A stretch of DNA of 6,823 nucleotides, from assembly GCA_027038775.1 (NCBI GenBank), contig JALWGP010000384.1, positions 1-6,823 of the forward strand. The letters run 5' to 3'. Position 1 is the stretch's first letter. Every line of letters starts with the position of its first letter. Of the stretch, positions 1 through 6,822 are shown one piece after another. The notes beneath the pieces were generated by a model. It saw only the letters and a list, made by a program, of their open reading frames with translations. It was not told the DNA's origin and searched no databases. The stretch comes from Sedimenticola sp. (GTDB taxonomy: Bacteria; Pseudomonadota; Gammaproteobacteria; Chromatiales; Chromatiaceae). A program made the translations under genes and the position numbers.

Positions 1-1288
1 CCTTCAAGGGCACATAGTCGCGCTTGGGCGCGCCGTCGTAGATCTGCCGCGGCCGGCCGATGCGGAACTCCGGATCCGAGACCATCTCCATCCAGTGGGC
101 CACCCAGCCCACGGTGCGGGCGATGGCGAACATCACCGTGAACATGTTGTCGGGAATGCCCAGCGCCCGGTAGATGATCCCCGAGTAGAAGTCGACGTTG
201 GGATAGAGCTTGCGCTCGATGAAGTACTCGTCGTTGGTGGCCACCTCTTCCAGCCGCAGGGCGGTCTCAAACAGGGGGTTGTTGCTGTCGGCCAGCTTAT
301 CCAGCACTTGGTGGCACACCTCGCGGATGATGCGAGCGCGCGGATCATAGTTCTTGTAGACCCGGTGCCCGAAACCCATGAGCCGGTAGGAGTCGTTCTT
401 GTCCTTGGCGCGGGCGATGTATTTCTCGATGTTGCCGGCGTGCTCGATCTCCTCCAGCATCTTCAGCACCGCCTCGTTGGCGCCGCCGTGGGCCGGCCCC
501 CAGAGGGAAGCAATGCCGGCCGAGACGCAGGCGAAGGGGTTGGCACCGGAGCTGCCCGCCAGCCGCACCGTGGAGGTGGAGGCGTTCTGCTCATGGTCGG
601 CATGTAGAATGAACAACAGGTCCAGCGCCCGCTCGGCCAGCGGGTCCACCTCGTACTCCTCGCAGGGCGTCCCCTTGAGCATGTACATGAAGTTGGCCGC
701 GTAGCTGAGATCGTTGCGCGGGTACATGGTGGGCTCGCCGATATTGTGCTTGTGGCAGGCGGCAGCGATGGTGGGCGTCTTGGCGATGAGCCGATGGGCA
801 CAAATATCGCGGTGACGCGGGTCGAAGATGTCCAGCGAGTCGTGGTAGAAACCGGCCAGGGAACCCACCACCCCCACCATCATGGCCATGGGGTGCGCGT
901 CGTAGTGGTAGCCCTCGAAGAAGCGCAGCAGCGCCTCGTTGACCATGGTGTGGTGGGTGATGATGTCCTGAAAGCGCTCCAGCTCCTCGGCGGTGGGCAG
1001 TTCACCGTAGAGCAGCAACCAGGCCACCTCGATGAAGGTGCTTTTCTCGGCCAGCTGCTCGATGGGATAGCCACGGTAGCGCAGGATGCCTTTTTCGCCA
1101 TCGATGTAGGTGATGGCGCTGTGGCAGCTGGCGGTGGAGAGAAATCCGGGGTCATAGGTGAAGAGTCCCGCCTGGCCATAGAGCTTGCGGATGTCGATGG
1201 CCCCGGGGCCCTCGGTGCCCGAGAGCACATCGAACTCCCAGGATTCGCCGCCGGGCCGCAGGGTAATGGTCGCTTTCTTGTCGGACAT
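1..1288 (-). CDS. gltA: Citrate synthase, type II hexameric form (3' end cut by window edge)
   Basis: Condenses acetyl-CoA with oxaloacetate to give citrate, the entry step of the TCA cycle, in the cytoplasm. I translated 429 codons from ATG 1288 ([10 protein letters not shown]) without a stop. The frame leaves the window at KRDYVPLK, which lies at or within a few residues of the usual family C-terminus (about 427-437 aa), so almost the whole protein is present. The catalytic triad is intact: His267 in [11 protein letters not shown], His308 in the signature [13 protein letters not shown], and Asp366 in PNVDFYSG. The motif [15 protein letters not shown] (228-242) and the N-terminal beta domain mark the large, Gram-negative, potentially NADH-sensitive type rather than the short type I; allostery is inferred from family only. 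A GGAG lies 11 nt before the ATG. The gene starts 30 bp after the mdh stop with no visible terminator between, so co-transcription with mdh is likely. Confidence 0.97.
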   Translation of the reverse strand, partial: MSDKKATITLRPGGESWEFDVLSGTEGPGAIDIRKLYGQAGLFTYDPGFLSTASCHSAITYIDGEKGILRYRGYPIEQLAEKSTFIEVAWLLLYGELPTAEELERFQDIITHHTMVNEALLRFFEGYHYDAHPMAMMVGVVGSLAGFYHDSLDIFDPRHRDICAHRLIAKTPTIAAACHKHNIGEPTMYPRNDLSYAANFMYMLKGTPCEEYEVDPLAERALDLLFILHADHEQNASTSTVRLAGSSGANPFACVSAGIASLWGPAHGGANEAVLKMLEEIEHAGNIEKYIARAKDKNDSYRLMGFGHRVYKNYDPRARIIREVCHQVLDKLADSNNPLFETALRLEEVATNDEYFIERKLYPNVDFYSGIIYRALGIPDNMFTVMFAIARTVGWVAHWMEMVSDPEFRIGRPRQIYDGAPKRDYVPLK

Positions 1289-1318
1289 ATTTCGAACCGC
1301 TCCAAATCGTTCGTGCTT

Positions 1319-2254
1319 TCAGCCGGATCCCGCCTTGAGCCGCCCGATGTCGGCGGCCACCGCGGCGGCCGATTCGGCGAACCAGCCCCGCTCCTCCTCC
1401 GTCAGCTCCAGCTCCACCACGCGGCTCACGCCCCGATGGTCCAGCACGCAGGGCACCCCCATGGCGATGTCCGTGAGGCCGTACTCCCCGTCCAGGATCG
1501 CCACGCAGGGCAGCAGCCGCCGACGGTCGTGGGCGATGGCATCCACCATGGCCGCCACGGAGGCGCCAGGTGCGTCGTAGGCGCTGGAGTTTTTTCGCAG
1601 GGCCAGGATCTCGGCCCCGCCATCACGCGTGCGCTGAATTATATCCCGGATTTGTGATTGATCGAGAAAATGGGAGACAGGAACTCCATTGACAGTGCAA
1701 AAACGAGGCAGGGGCACCATGCTGTCGCCGTGCCCCCCCAGCACGATGGTGGTGATGTCCCGGGTGGAGAATCCGGTGGCCATGGCGATGAAGGTGGCCA
1801 TCCGCGAGGCGTCCAGCACCCCCGCCTGGCCGAAGACCCGCTCCCTGGGCCAGCCGGTACGCTGCCAGGCCCGCCAGGTGAGCACGTCCACCGGGTTGGT
1901 GACCATGAGGATCCGGGCGTCGGGCGCGTGGCGCATCACGTCGTCCAGGATACCGTCGATGATGGCCACGTTGGTCTCCAGCACGTCGGAACGCGACATT
2001 CCCGGCTTGCGCGGCACCCCCGCCGTGATCACCACCAGCCCGGCACCGGCCATGGCGGCGGGATCGTTGCTGCCGACGACCCGGGTGTCGAAGCGAAAGA
2101 AGGGCGAGGTCTGCAGGATGTCCAGCGCCACGCCTTGGGGCGCGTCCTCCCGGATGTCGATGAGCACCACCTCCTGGCAGATCTCCTGTTCGGCGAGGAA
2201 CTGGGCGGTGGTCTCCCCGACCCTGCCCGCCCCCACGATGGCGACCTTTTTCAT
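1319..2254 (-). CDS. mdh: Malate dehydrogenase, LDH-like (tetrameric) type
   Basis: NAD-dependent, reversible oxidation of malate to oxaloacetate in the cytoplasm, supplying the co-substrate of the citrate synthase encoded just downstream. The product is 311 aa, normal for the family. Visible features: Rossmann glycine motif GAGRVG (8-13); Asp33 ending the second strand (VVLIDI) for NAD specificity; substrate loop PRKPGMSR with Arg82 and Arg88; TNPVD with Asn120; Asp148 and Arg151; and catalytic His175 in GGHGDS. Arg82, where lactate dehydrogenases carry Gln, indicates malate rather than lactate as substrate. The overall pattern is the LDH-like MDH group (as in Chloroflexus and many GC-rich bacteria), not the dimeric E. 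coli type. The start is well supported: a strong AGGAGGAGGG lies directly before ATG 2254. A 119-bp spacer separates it from the malic enzyme gene upstream, and gltA follows after 30 bp. Confidence 0.96.
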   Translation of the reverse strand: MKKVAIVGAGRVGETTAQFLAEQEICQEVVLIDIREDAPQGVALDILQTSPFFRFDTRVVGSNDPAAMAGAGLVVITAGVPRKPGMSRSDVLETNVAIIDGILDDVMRHAPDARILMVTNPVDVLTWRAWQRTGWPRERVFGQAGVLDASRMATFIAMATGFSTRDITTIVLGGHGDSMVPLPRFCTVNGVPVSHFLDQSQIRDIIQRTRDGGAEILALRKNSSAYDAPGASVAAMVDAIAHDRRRLLPCVAILDGEYGLTDIAMGVPCVLDHRGVSRVVELELTEEERGWFAESAAAVAADIGRLKAGSG

Positions 2255-2276
2255 CGGCCCTCCTCCTGATTGGGAC

Positions 2277-2306
2277 GATCATATTAATATAATTGGATGA
2301 TCATCC
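2277..2306. promoter_or_regulatory. AT-rich palindromic site upstream of mdh-gltA
   Basis: Within the 119-bp spacer before mdh lies an AT-rich island that stands out from the GC-rich surroundings. It holds two perfect palindromes, ATATTAATAT (2281-2290) and GGATGATCATCC (2295-2306), plus an outer inverted pair GATCAT (2277-2282) and ATGATC (2297-2302). On the minus strand it contains -10-like hexamers (TATATT, TATGAT) 25-50 bp before the mdh start, but no convincing -35 at the right distance. This is the arrangement expected of an activated promoter with an operator, or of a site melted or bound by a nucleoid protein. No specific regulator can be named from the sequence. Function is inference. 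Confidence 0.4.
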
Positions 2307-2312
2307 TTGGCT

Positions 2313-2324
2313 GTTGACGACAAC
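2313..2324. repeat. Short inverted repeat in the mdh upstream spacer
   Basis: GTTGACGACAAC is a 12-bp inverted repeat with 4-bp arms GTTG/CAAC around a 4-nt centre. It lies just upstream of the AT-rich palindromes and about 60-70 bp from the mdh start, a position where an activator could bind. With such short arms it may be chance. Confidence 0.2.
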
Positions 2325-2373
2325 TCCCTGGAACAAGGATAGCAGCTTTCGGGAGAGCGTCAGAAAACGGCCT

Positions 2374-3645
<1,272 letters not shown>

Positions 3646-3669
3646 GGAAGGGGGCTCCGGACTGAAACG

Positions 3670-3692
3670 AAAAAGGCGCCACAAAGGCGCCT
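3670..3692 (-). terminator. Intrinsic terminator after rpmE
   Basis: On the minus strand AGGCGCC-TTTGT-GGCGCCT forms a perfect 7-bp, GC-rich stem with a 5-nt loop, running into a T5 tract and then CGTTT. It begins 23 nt after the rpmE stop codon. This is a classical Rho-independent terminator, with a rather short U tract. Its 3' end is only about 25 nt before the malic enzyme ATG. Confidence 0.8.
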
Positions 3693-3714
3693 CCTTGCGA
3701 ACACCGCGACCGGA

Positions 3715-3915
3715 TCAGCGGCCGTAGCGCTTGCGGAACTTGTCCACGCGACCCGCGGTGTCCACGATCTTCTGCTGTCCCGTGTAAAAGGGGTGGCAGG
3801 CGGAGCACACCTCCACGTGCAGGTCCTTGCACAGGGTGGAACGGGTCTCAAAGCTGTTGCCACAGCTGCAGGTCACCTTGATGTCACAGTAGTCGGGATG
3901 GATGTCTGCTTTCAT
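3715..3915 (-). CDS. rpmE: 50S ribosomal protein bL31, zinc-binding type
   Basis: Structural protein of the large ribosomal subunit; bL31 contributes to intersubunit bridge B1b. From ATG 3915 the product is 66 aa ([10 protein letters not shown]...), close to the 70-residue E. coli protein. The four zinc ligands stand at Cys16, Cys18, Cys37 and Cys40, the same positions as in E. coli L31, so this is the zinc-containing (C+) paralogue and not a zinc-free YkgM-type copy. The conserved HPFYTG and [12 protein letters not shown] tail are present. Open frame continues upstream to about 4212, but homology begins exactly at this Met. The ribosome-binding site is weak and lies in a GC-rich hairpin. The gene is monocistronic by its signals: its own promoter at 3986-4014 and a terminator at 3670-3692. 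No Zur-type operator was recognised. Confidence 0.97.
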   Translation of the reverse strand: MKADIHPDYCDIKVTCSCGNSFETRSTLCKDLHVEVCSACHPFYTGQQKIVDTAGRVDKFRKRYGR

Positions 3916-3924
3916 GTCCGTCTT

Positions 3925-3973
3925 CGGCCGGCGGCCGTCCTCAAGATTCTCGGGGCCGGCGCCCGGGGGCGCC
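3925..3973 (-). promoter_or_regulatory. Structured 5' leader of rpmE mRNA
   Basis: The predicted leader of about 60 nt contains two GC-only hairpins. GGCGCC-CCCG-GGCGCC (3973-3958) lies near the 5' end, and CGGCC-GCC-GGCCG (3937-3925) lies 10-22 nt before the ATG, covering the region where a Shine-Dalgarno would sit. Autogenous control of rpmE through its leader has been described for E. coli; that this leader works the same way is inference from position and structure. Confidence 0.4.
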
Positions 3974-3985
3974 ACGGGATCGCGC

Positions 3986-4014
3986 ATTCTAGGGAAATCC
4001 GTACGAAAAGGCAA
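3986..4014 (-). promoter_or_regulatory. Sigma-70-type promoter of rpmE
   Basis: On the minus strand TTGCCT (4014-4009) and TAGAAT (3991-3986) are separated by exactly 17 nt. Both hexamers match four or five of six consensus bases. Transcription would start near 3979 and give a leader of about 64 nt. This is the best-matching promoter in the window. Confidence 0.75.
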
Positions 4015-4035
4015 GCAGCCGACCTTCGGCCTTGG

Positions 4036-4068
4036 AAGCGCTGCAAACGGCTCGTTGGGCAGGCGCTT
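4036..4068 (-). terminator. Extended imperfect stem-loop just after the rof-like gene
   Basis: Starting one nucleotide after the TAA, the minus strand folds as AAGCGC, bulged C, TGC, internal loop CC/T, AACG, loop AGC, then CGTT, GCA, GCGCTT: 13 base pairs in 33 nt. The stem is followed by only TTCC and not a U run, so efficient intrinsic termination is doubtful. It may protect the 3' end of the hemW-rof mRNA or act as a pause site. Confidence 0.4.
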
Positions 4069-4069
4069 G

Positions 4070-4309
4070 TTACGGGCCGCGCAGGCGCACGATGCGGTCC
4101 AGGCGCACCTCCAGCGTGCCGCGCTCCGATTCCAGCCGCATGAACTCCGCCCCGTCCCGCGTGAGGAGATCCACGATCCTGCCGCGGAAATGGTGCCCGG
4201 CGCCCGTCTCATCGCGGTAGTGGACGGTCACCGGCGCGCAACGCATGGCCAGCAGTTCGTATTCGCTGTGCAGGCTGCAAGAGATGGGCCGGTAGGAGGC
4301 GTCACTCAT
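4070..4309 (-). CDS. Rof/YaeO-like Rho-binding antiterminator
   Basis: Rof (YaeO) is a small cytoplasmic protein that binds transcription termination factor Rho and reduces Rho-dependent termination. This 79-aa product has the family layout: an N-terminal [17 protein letters not shown] (6-22) matching the Y-P-I-N/S-C start of E. coli Rof, a beta-rich middle (VTVHYRD, then [19 protein letters not shown]) and a closing [12 protein letters not shown] matching the E. coli segment that ends in RLDKI. Length agrees with the family (about 80-85 aa). ATG 4309 overlaps the end of hemW by 8 nt (ATGAGTGA), which points to translational coupling; the ribosome-binding site lies inside hemW and is weak. 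The identification is from remembered family pattern and was not searched. The alternative is another small RNA- or Rho-interacting beta-barrel protein. The acidic surface used by E. coli Rof to contact Rho is not obvious here. Confidence 0.8.
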   Translation of the reverse strand: MSDASYRPISCSLHSEYELLAMRCAPVTVHYRDETGAGHHFRGRIVDLLTRDGAEFMRLESERGTLEVRLDRIVRLRGP

Positions 4310-5474
4310 GGTCGAATTCCAGCAGCAGGTCGTTGAGAAAATCGAGCCCGCGGGCGGTGGCCTGCAGGCGCCCCTTCACCATCAGGCCGCGGGCACGGGC
4401 GCGGGAGAGGGCCGGCTCCAGCCGCCCCAGGGGCAGCCCGGTGCGCCGGTGGAACAGCGCCTCCTCCACCCCTTCCACCAGCCGCAGGGCGTTCATCAGG
4501 AACTCCAGGGGCAGCTCGGCCTTCCCCACCCTGCGCTCCCCGCGAACCCGGGGCGCTTCCATGTAGCGCTCCGGGTGGCGCTCCTTCCAGTAGCGCACCA
4601 CCGCTCCACCGGTGGTGTGCTTGCCGTGGGCGCCGGCGCCGATGCCGAGGTAGTCGCCGAAGGTCCAGTAGTTGAGGTTGTGGCGGCAGCGGCGCCCGCC
4701 GTGGGCGAAGGCGGAGATCTCGTAGCGCCGGTAGCCCGCCTCTGCCAGCAGCGCCAGGCCCGCCTCCTGGATCTCCCAGAGCACCTCCTCCTCCGGCAGC
4801 GCCGGCGGCCGGGCATGGAACAGGGTATTGGGCTCCAGGGTGAGCTGGTACCAGGAGAGGTGCTCGGGCGCCAGCGCCAGCGCCTGCTCCAGGTCGGCGA
4901 GCGCCTCCACCACCGTCTGCTCCGGCAACCCGAACATGAGGTCGAGGTTGATGTTGTCGAAGCCCGCCACGCGCGCCGCTTCAAATGCCTCTACCGCCTG
5001 CCGGGGGTCGTGGATGCGCCCCAGGCGTTGCAGCTGCGCCGCGTCGAAGGACTGCACGCCGATGGAGAGACGGTTCACCCCCGCCCGGCGGTAGTCGAGG
5101 AAGTGCACCGAGTCCACCGCACCGGGGTTGGCCTCCAGGGTGATCTCGGCGTCCGCCGCCAGCGCCACCCGCTGCCGGATCCCTTCCAGCAGCGCCGCCA
5201 CCGTCTCCCCCTTCAGCAGGCTGGGGGTGCCGCCGCCGATGAAGACCGTCTCCACGAGCCGGTCCGGCGCGGTTTCCAGATCATGGTCGAGATCCTCGAG
5301 AAGGGCCTGCAGGTAGCGGGCCTCGTCCGGCTCACCCCGCAGGGCGTGGGAGTTGAAGTCGCAGTAGGGACACTTGCGCAGACACCAGGGGACATGAACG
5401 TAGAGCCCCAGTCCTGGCGGGTCGGGCTCGGTGTGCTCCCGGGGTATCTGTGGGGTGGAGCTGTTCGCAGACAC
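4302..5474 (-). CDS. hemW: Heme chaperone HemW (radical SAM, HemN-like)
   Basis: HemW is a radical-SAM-fold protein that binds heme and delivers it to membrane respiratory enzymes; such proteins were long misannotated as coproporphyrinogen III oxidase. With GTG 5474 as start the product is 390 aa (E. coli 378). The cluster motif CLRKCPYCDF gives Cys31, Cys35 and Cys38. The Asp-Phe after the third cysteine, where true HemN has a fourth cysteine, marks HemW. GGGTPS (80-85) is the SAM site, GVQSFDAAQLQRLGR (139-153) and HNLNYW (265-270) are family motifs, and a HemN C-terminal domain follows. The frame stays open to an ATG at 5624, but those 50 extra residues are encoded by a nested inverted repeat, so I prefer GTG 5474. 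Its Shine-Dalgarno is poor (GGA about 10 nt upstream). The stop overlaps the rof-like gene. Confidence 0.93.
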   Translation of the reverse strand: MSANSSTPQIPREHTEPDPPGLGLYVHVPWCLRKCPYCDFNSHALRGEPDEARYLQALLEDLDHDLETAPDRLVETVFIGGGTPSLLKGETVAALLEGIRQRVALAADAEITLEANPGAVDSVHFLDYRRAGVNRLSIGVQSFDAAQLQRLGRIHDPRQAVEAFEAARVAGFDNINLDLMFGLPEQTVVEALADLEQALALAPEHLSWYQLTLEPNTLFHARPPALPEEEVLWEIQEAGLALLAEAGYRRYEISAFAHGGRRCRHNLNYWTFGDYLGIGAGAHGKHTTGGAVVRYWKERHPERYMEAPRVRGERRVGKAELPLEFLMNALRLVEGVEEALFHRRTGLPLGRLEPALSRARARGLMVKGRLQATARGLDFLNDLLLEFDHE

Positions 5475-5477
5475 CGT

Positions 5478-5583
5478 AGCGGTTCCGGGGGCCTTCGGCG
5501 GGACCGCTGCAAGCACATCCATGTGCGCTCGGCGTCGGCCATCCCTGGCCTCCGACGTCCCGCCGAAGCCCCCTGGAACCGCT
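5478..5583. repeat. 106-bp nested inverted repeat (long stem enclosing two hairpins)
   Basis: Outer arms 5478-5504 and 5557-5583 are inverted copies of 27 bp with 25 matches (they begin AGCGGTTCC and end GTCCCGCC-like). The 52-bp interior has two further inverted repeats: GCACAT-CC-ATGTGC (5513-5526) and CGTC-GGCCA-TCCC-TGGCC with a TCC bulge before GACG (5533-5557). A single strand could fold into a long stem capped by two hairpins, a cloverleaf-like shape. The element fills most of the spacer between dctP and hemW and ends 3 bp before the preferred hemW GTG. No transposase, no U tract and no obvious target-site duplication are seen. It looks like a dispersed palindromic (REP/MITE-like) element. 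Read as protein it gives a peptide containing ARDGRRRAHMDVLAAV, which I recall as a recurring spurious segment in gammaproteobacterial annotations; that memory is unverified. Confidence 0.75.
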
Positions 5584-5652
5584 TTCCCCGAACTTGGTGG
5601 CAGGCCACTGGTCGAAACGCGCACTGCGCCCGACCCACCGCGATGGAACGAG

Positions 5653-6732
5653 TTACCTGCCGTCGCGCGCCTCCAGATAGGCCAGGTCGGAGATCCGGGT
5701 GTACTTGCGGGAGGCCTGCAGGAAGGCGTTGTAGCTCTTGTAGATCTCCGCCGCCGCCTGGTTCTGGCCGGCCAGCTCCTCGGCCACCTCCACCGAGACC
5801 TTGCGCAGCTGCTGCAGCACGTCGTCGGGATAGGCGCGCAGCTGCACGCCGTGCTTGTTCACCAGCTGGTCCAGGGCGCCAGGGTTGCGGGCGCTGTACT
5901 CGGCCAGCATGTCCATGTTCACCACCTTGCAGGCGTTGAGGACGATAGCCTGGAGGTCCCTGGGCAGCTCCTCGAAGGCCTTGCGGTTGATCAGCGCCTC
6001 CAGGATGGTGCCTGGCTCGTGGAAACCGGGGTAGTAGTAGTACTTGGCCGCCTTGTAGAGACCGAAGGCGAGATCGTTGTAGGGCCCCACCCACTCGGTG
6101 GCGTCGATGGTGCCGGAGGTGAGCGCGGTGAAGAGCTCGCCGCCGGGCAGGTTCACCGGGGTGCCGCCGAGGCGCTTGAGCACCTCGCCGCCCAGGCCGG
6201 GAATCCGCATCTTCAGTCCCTTGAGATCCTCCAGGGAGTTGATCTCCTTGTTGAACCAGCCGCCCATCTGCACGCCGGTGTTGCCAGCGGGCCGGCCCAT
6301 CACCCCGAAGGGCTCGTAGGCCTTGTCCCACAGCTGCTGGCCGCCGCCGTAGTAGATCCAGCCGTTCATCTCCTGGGCGGTCATGCCGAAGGGCATGGTG
6401 GAGAAGAACTGGGCCTCGGGCACCTTACCCTTCCAGTAGTAGGCCGAGGCGTGGCCCATCTCGGCGGTGCCGTGGGAGACGGCATCGAACACCTCGAAGG
6501 CGGGCACCAGCTCCTTGGCGCCGTAGACCTTCACCTTGAGACGGCCGCCGGACATCTCCGTGATGAGGCGCGCCAGATTGTTGGCCCCCGTGCCCAGGCC
6601 GGGGAAGTTCTTGGGCCAGGTGGTGACCATCTTCCACTTGATGGTGGACCTGGCGATGGCAGGTGCTGCGGCCATGCCGGCGCCTGCCACGGCGGCCGCG
6701 CCGGTCTTCTTGAGAAAATCGCGACGATCCAT
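5653..6732 (-). CDS. TRAP transporter substrate-binding protein, TakP-like (2-oxo acid type)
   Basis: Periplasmic binding protein (DctP family) that captures an organic acid and hands it to a TRAP membrane permease driven by an ion gradient. From ATG 6732 the product is 359 aa. It begins with a Tat signal: RRDFLKK (3-9), a hydrophobic Ala/Gly stretch, and a likely cleavage after AIA (about residue 27). The mature part closely follows Rhodobacter TakP, which binds pyruvate and other 2-oxo acids: GNTGVQMGGWF (150-160, with Gln155), KMRIPG with Arg176 as the expected carboxylate-binding Arg, DATEWVGPYND (210-220, with Glu213 and Trp214 expected near the bound cation), and a YYYYPG run. ATG 6732 is chosen for its GGGGAG 8 nt upstream and for the Tat motif; the in-frame ATG at 6813 is inside a hairpin. 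No permease gene (dctQ/dctM) follows; hemW does. The exact ligand is inferred. Confidence 0.93.
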   Translation of the reverse strand: MDRRDFLKKTGAAAVAGAGMAAAPAIARSTIKWKMVTTWPKNFPGLGTGANNLARLITEMSGGRLKVKVYGAKELVPAFEVFDAVSHGTAEMGHASAYYWKGKVPEAQFFSTMPFGMTAQEMNGWIYYGGGQQLWDKAYEPFGVMGRPAGNTGVQMGGWFNKEINSLEDLKGLKMRIPGLGGEVLKRLGGTPVNLPGGELFTALTSGTIDATEWVGPYNDLAFGLYKAAKYYYYPGFHEPGTILEALINRKAFEELPRDLQAIVLNACKVVNMDMLAEYSARNPGALDQLVNKHGVQLRAYPDDVLQQLRKVSVEVAEELAGQNQAAAEIYKSYNAFLQASRKYTRISDLAYLEARDGR

Positions 6733-6755
6733 TTTTTCTTCTCCCCTCTCTGGTT

Positions 6756-6775
6756 CGGTTCGGCAGTGAGAACCG
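6756..6775 (-). promoter_or_regulatory. Inverted repeat at the transcription start region of the TRAP gene
   Basis: CGGTTC (6756-6761) and GAACCG (6770-6775) are inverted with an 8-nt spacer. They lie immediately downstream of the predicted -10 and span the likely start site. It could be an operator that blocks transcription or a hairpin in the 5' leader. The binding factor is unknown. Confidence 0.35.
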
Positions 6776-6804
6776 AGATTACTGGCTGGCCGGTCCACCC
6801 GCAA
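6776..6804 (-). promoter_or_regulatory. Sigma-70-type promoter of the TRAP binding-protein gene
   Basis: On the minus strand TTGCGG (6804-6799) and TAATCT (6781-6776) are separated by 17 nt. The predicted start is near 6769, giving a leader of about 36 nt before the ATG, with a clear Shine-Dalgarno. The site falls directly after a strong hairpin, as expected where an upstream transcript ends and a new one begins. Confidence 0.6.
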
Positions 6805-6822
6805 GCCCGCCATGGGGCGGGC
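6805..6822. terminator. GC-rich hairpin at the window edge, possible terminator of an upstream gene
   Basis: GCCCGCC-ATGG-GGCGGGC is a perfect 7-bp inverted repeat with a 4-nt loop. On the minus strand it is followed by only TT before GCGGG, so the U tract is poor. It sits at the extreme end of the window just upstream of the TRAP promoter and may end a gene lying beyond 6823. The upstream sequence needed to judge this is missing. Confidence 0.4.

Noticed and set aside
2314..2340. + strand promoter-like TTGACG followed by GATAGC
   Set aside because: The -10 is poor and transcription would run antisense into malic enzyme with no gene to serve; probably chance within the GTTGACGACAAC repeat.
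3646..3684. TTG at 3684 as the malic enzyme start (13 extra residues)
   Set aside because: The TTG and following codons are the loop and 3' arm of the rpmE terminator. ATG 3645 has a GGAG at proper spacing and matches the family N-terminus.
4018..4030. Small hairpin GCCGA-CCT-TCGGC as a terminator
   Set aside because: Only a 5-bp stem, no adjacent U tract, and it abuts the rpmE -35 region; likely incidental in GC-rich DNA.
3916..4212. Upstream extension of rpmE to about codon -99
   Set aside because: The extension crosses the rpmE promoter and the rof-like gene. L31 homology starts at Met 3915 with cysteines in the canonical positions.
4302..5474. Coproporphyrinogen III oxidase (HemN) as the identity of hemW
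   Set aside because: The cluster motif ends CDF instead of carrying the additional cysteine of HemN, the N-terminus is short, and HNLNYW fits HemW.
4308..5939. A 543-codon open frame on the + strand
   Set aside because: Antisense to hemW and the end of dctP, crosses the inverted-repeat element, low-complexity Arg/Gly/Pro composition; a GC-driven artefact.
6733..6813. ATG 6813 as the TRAP protein start (27 extra residues)
   Set aside because: It sits in the loop of a GC-rich hairpin and upstream of the promoter. It would also bury the Tat signal internally; ATG 6732 has a good ribosome-binding site.
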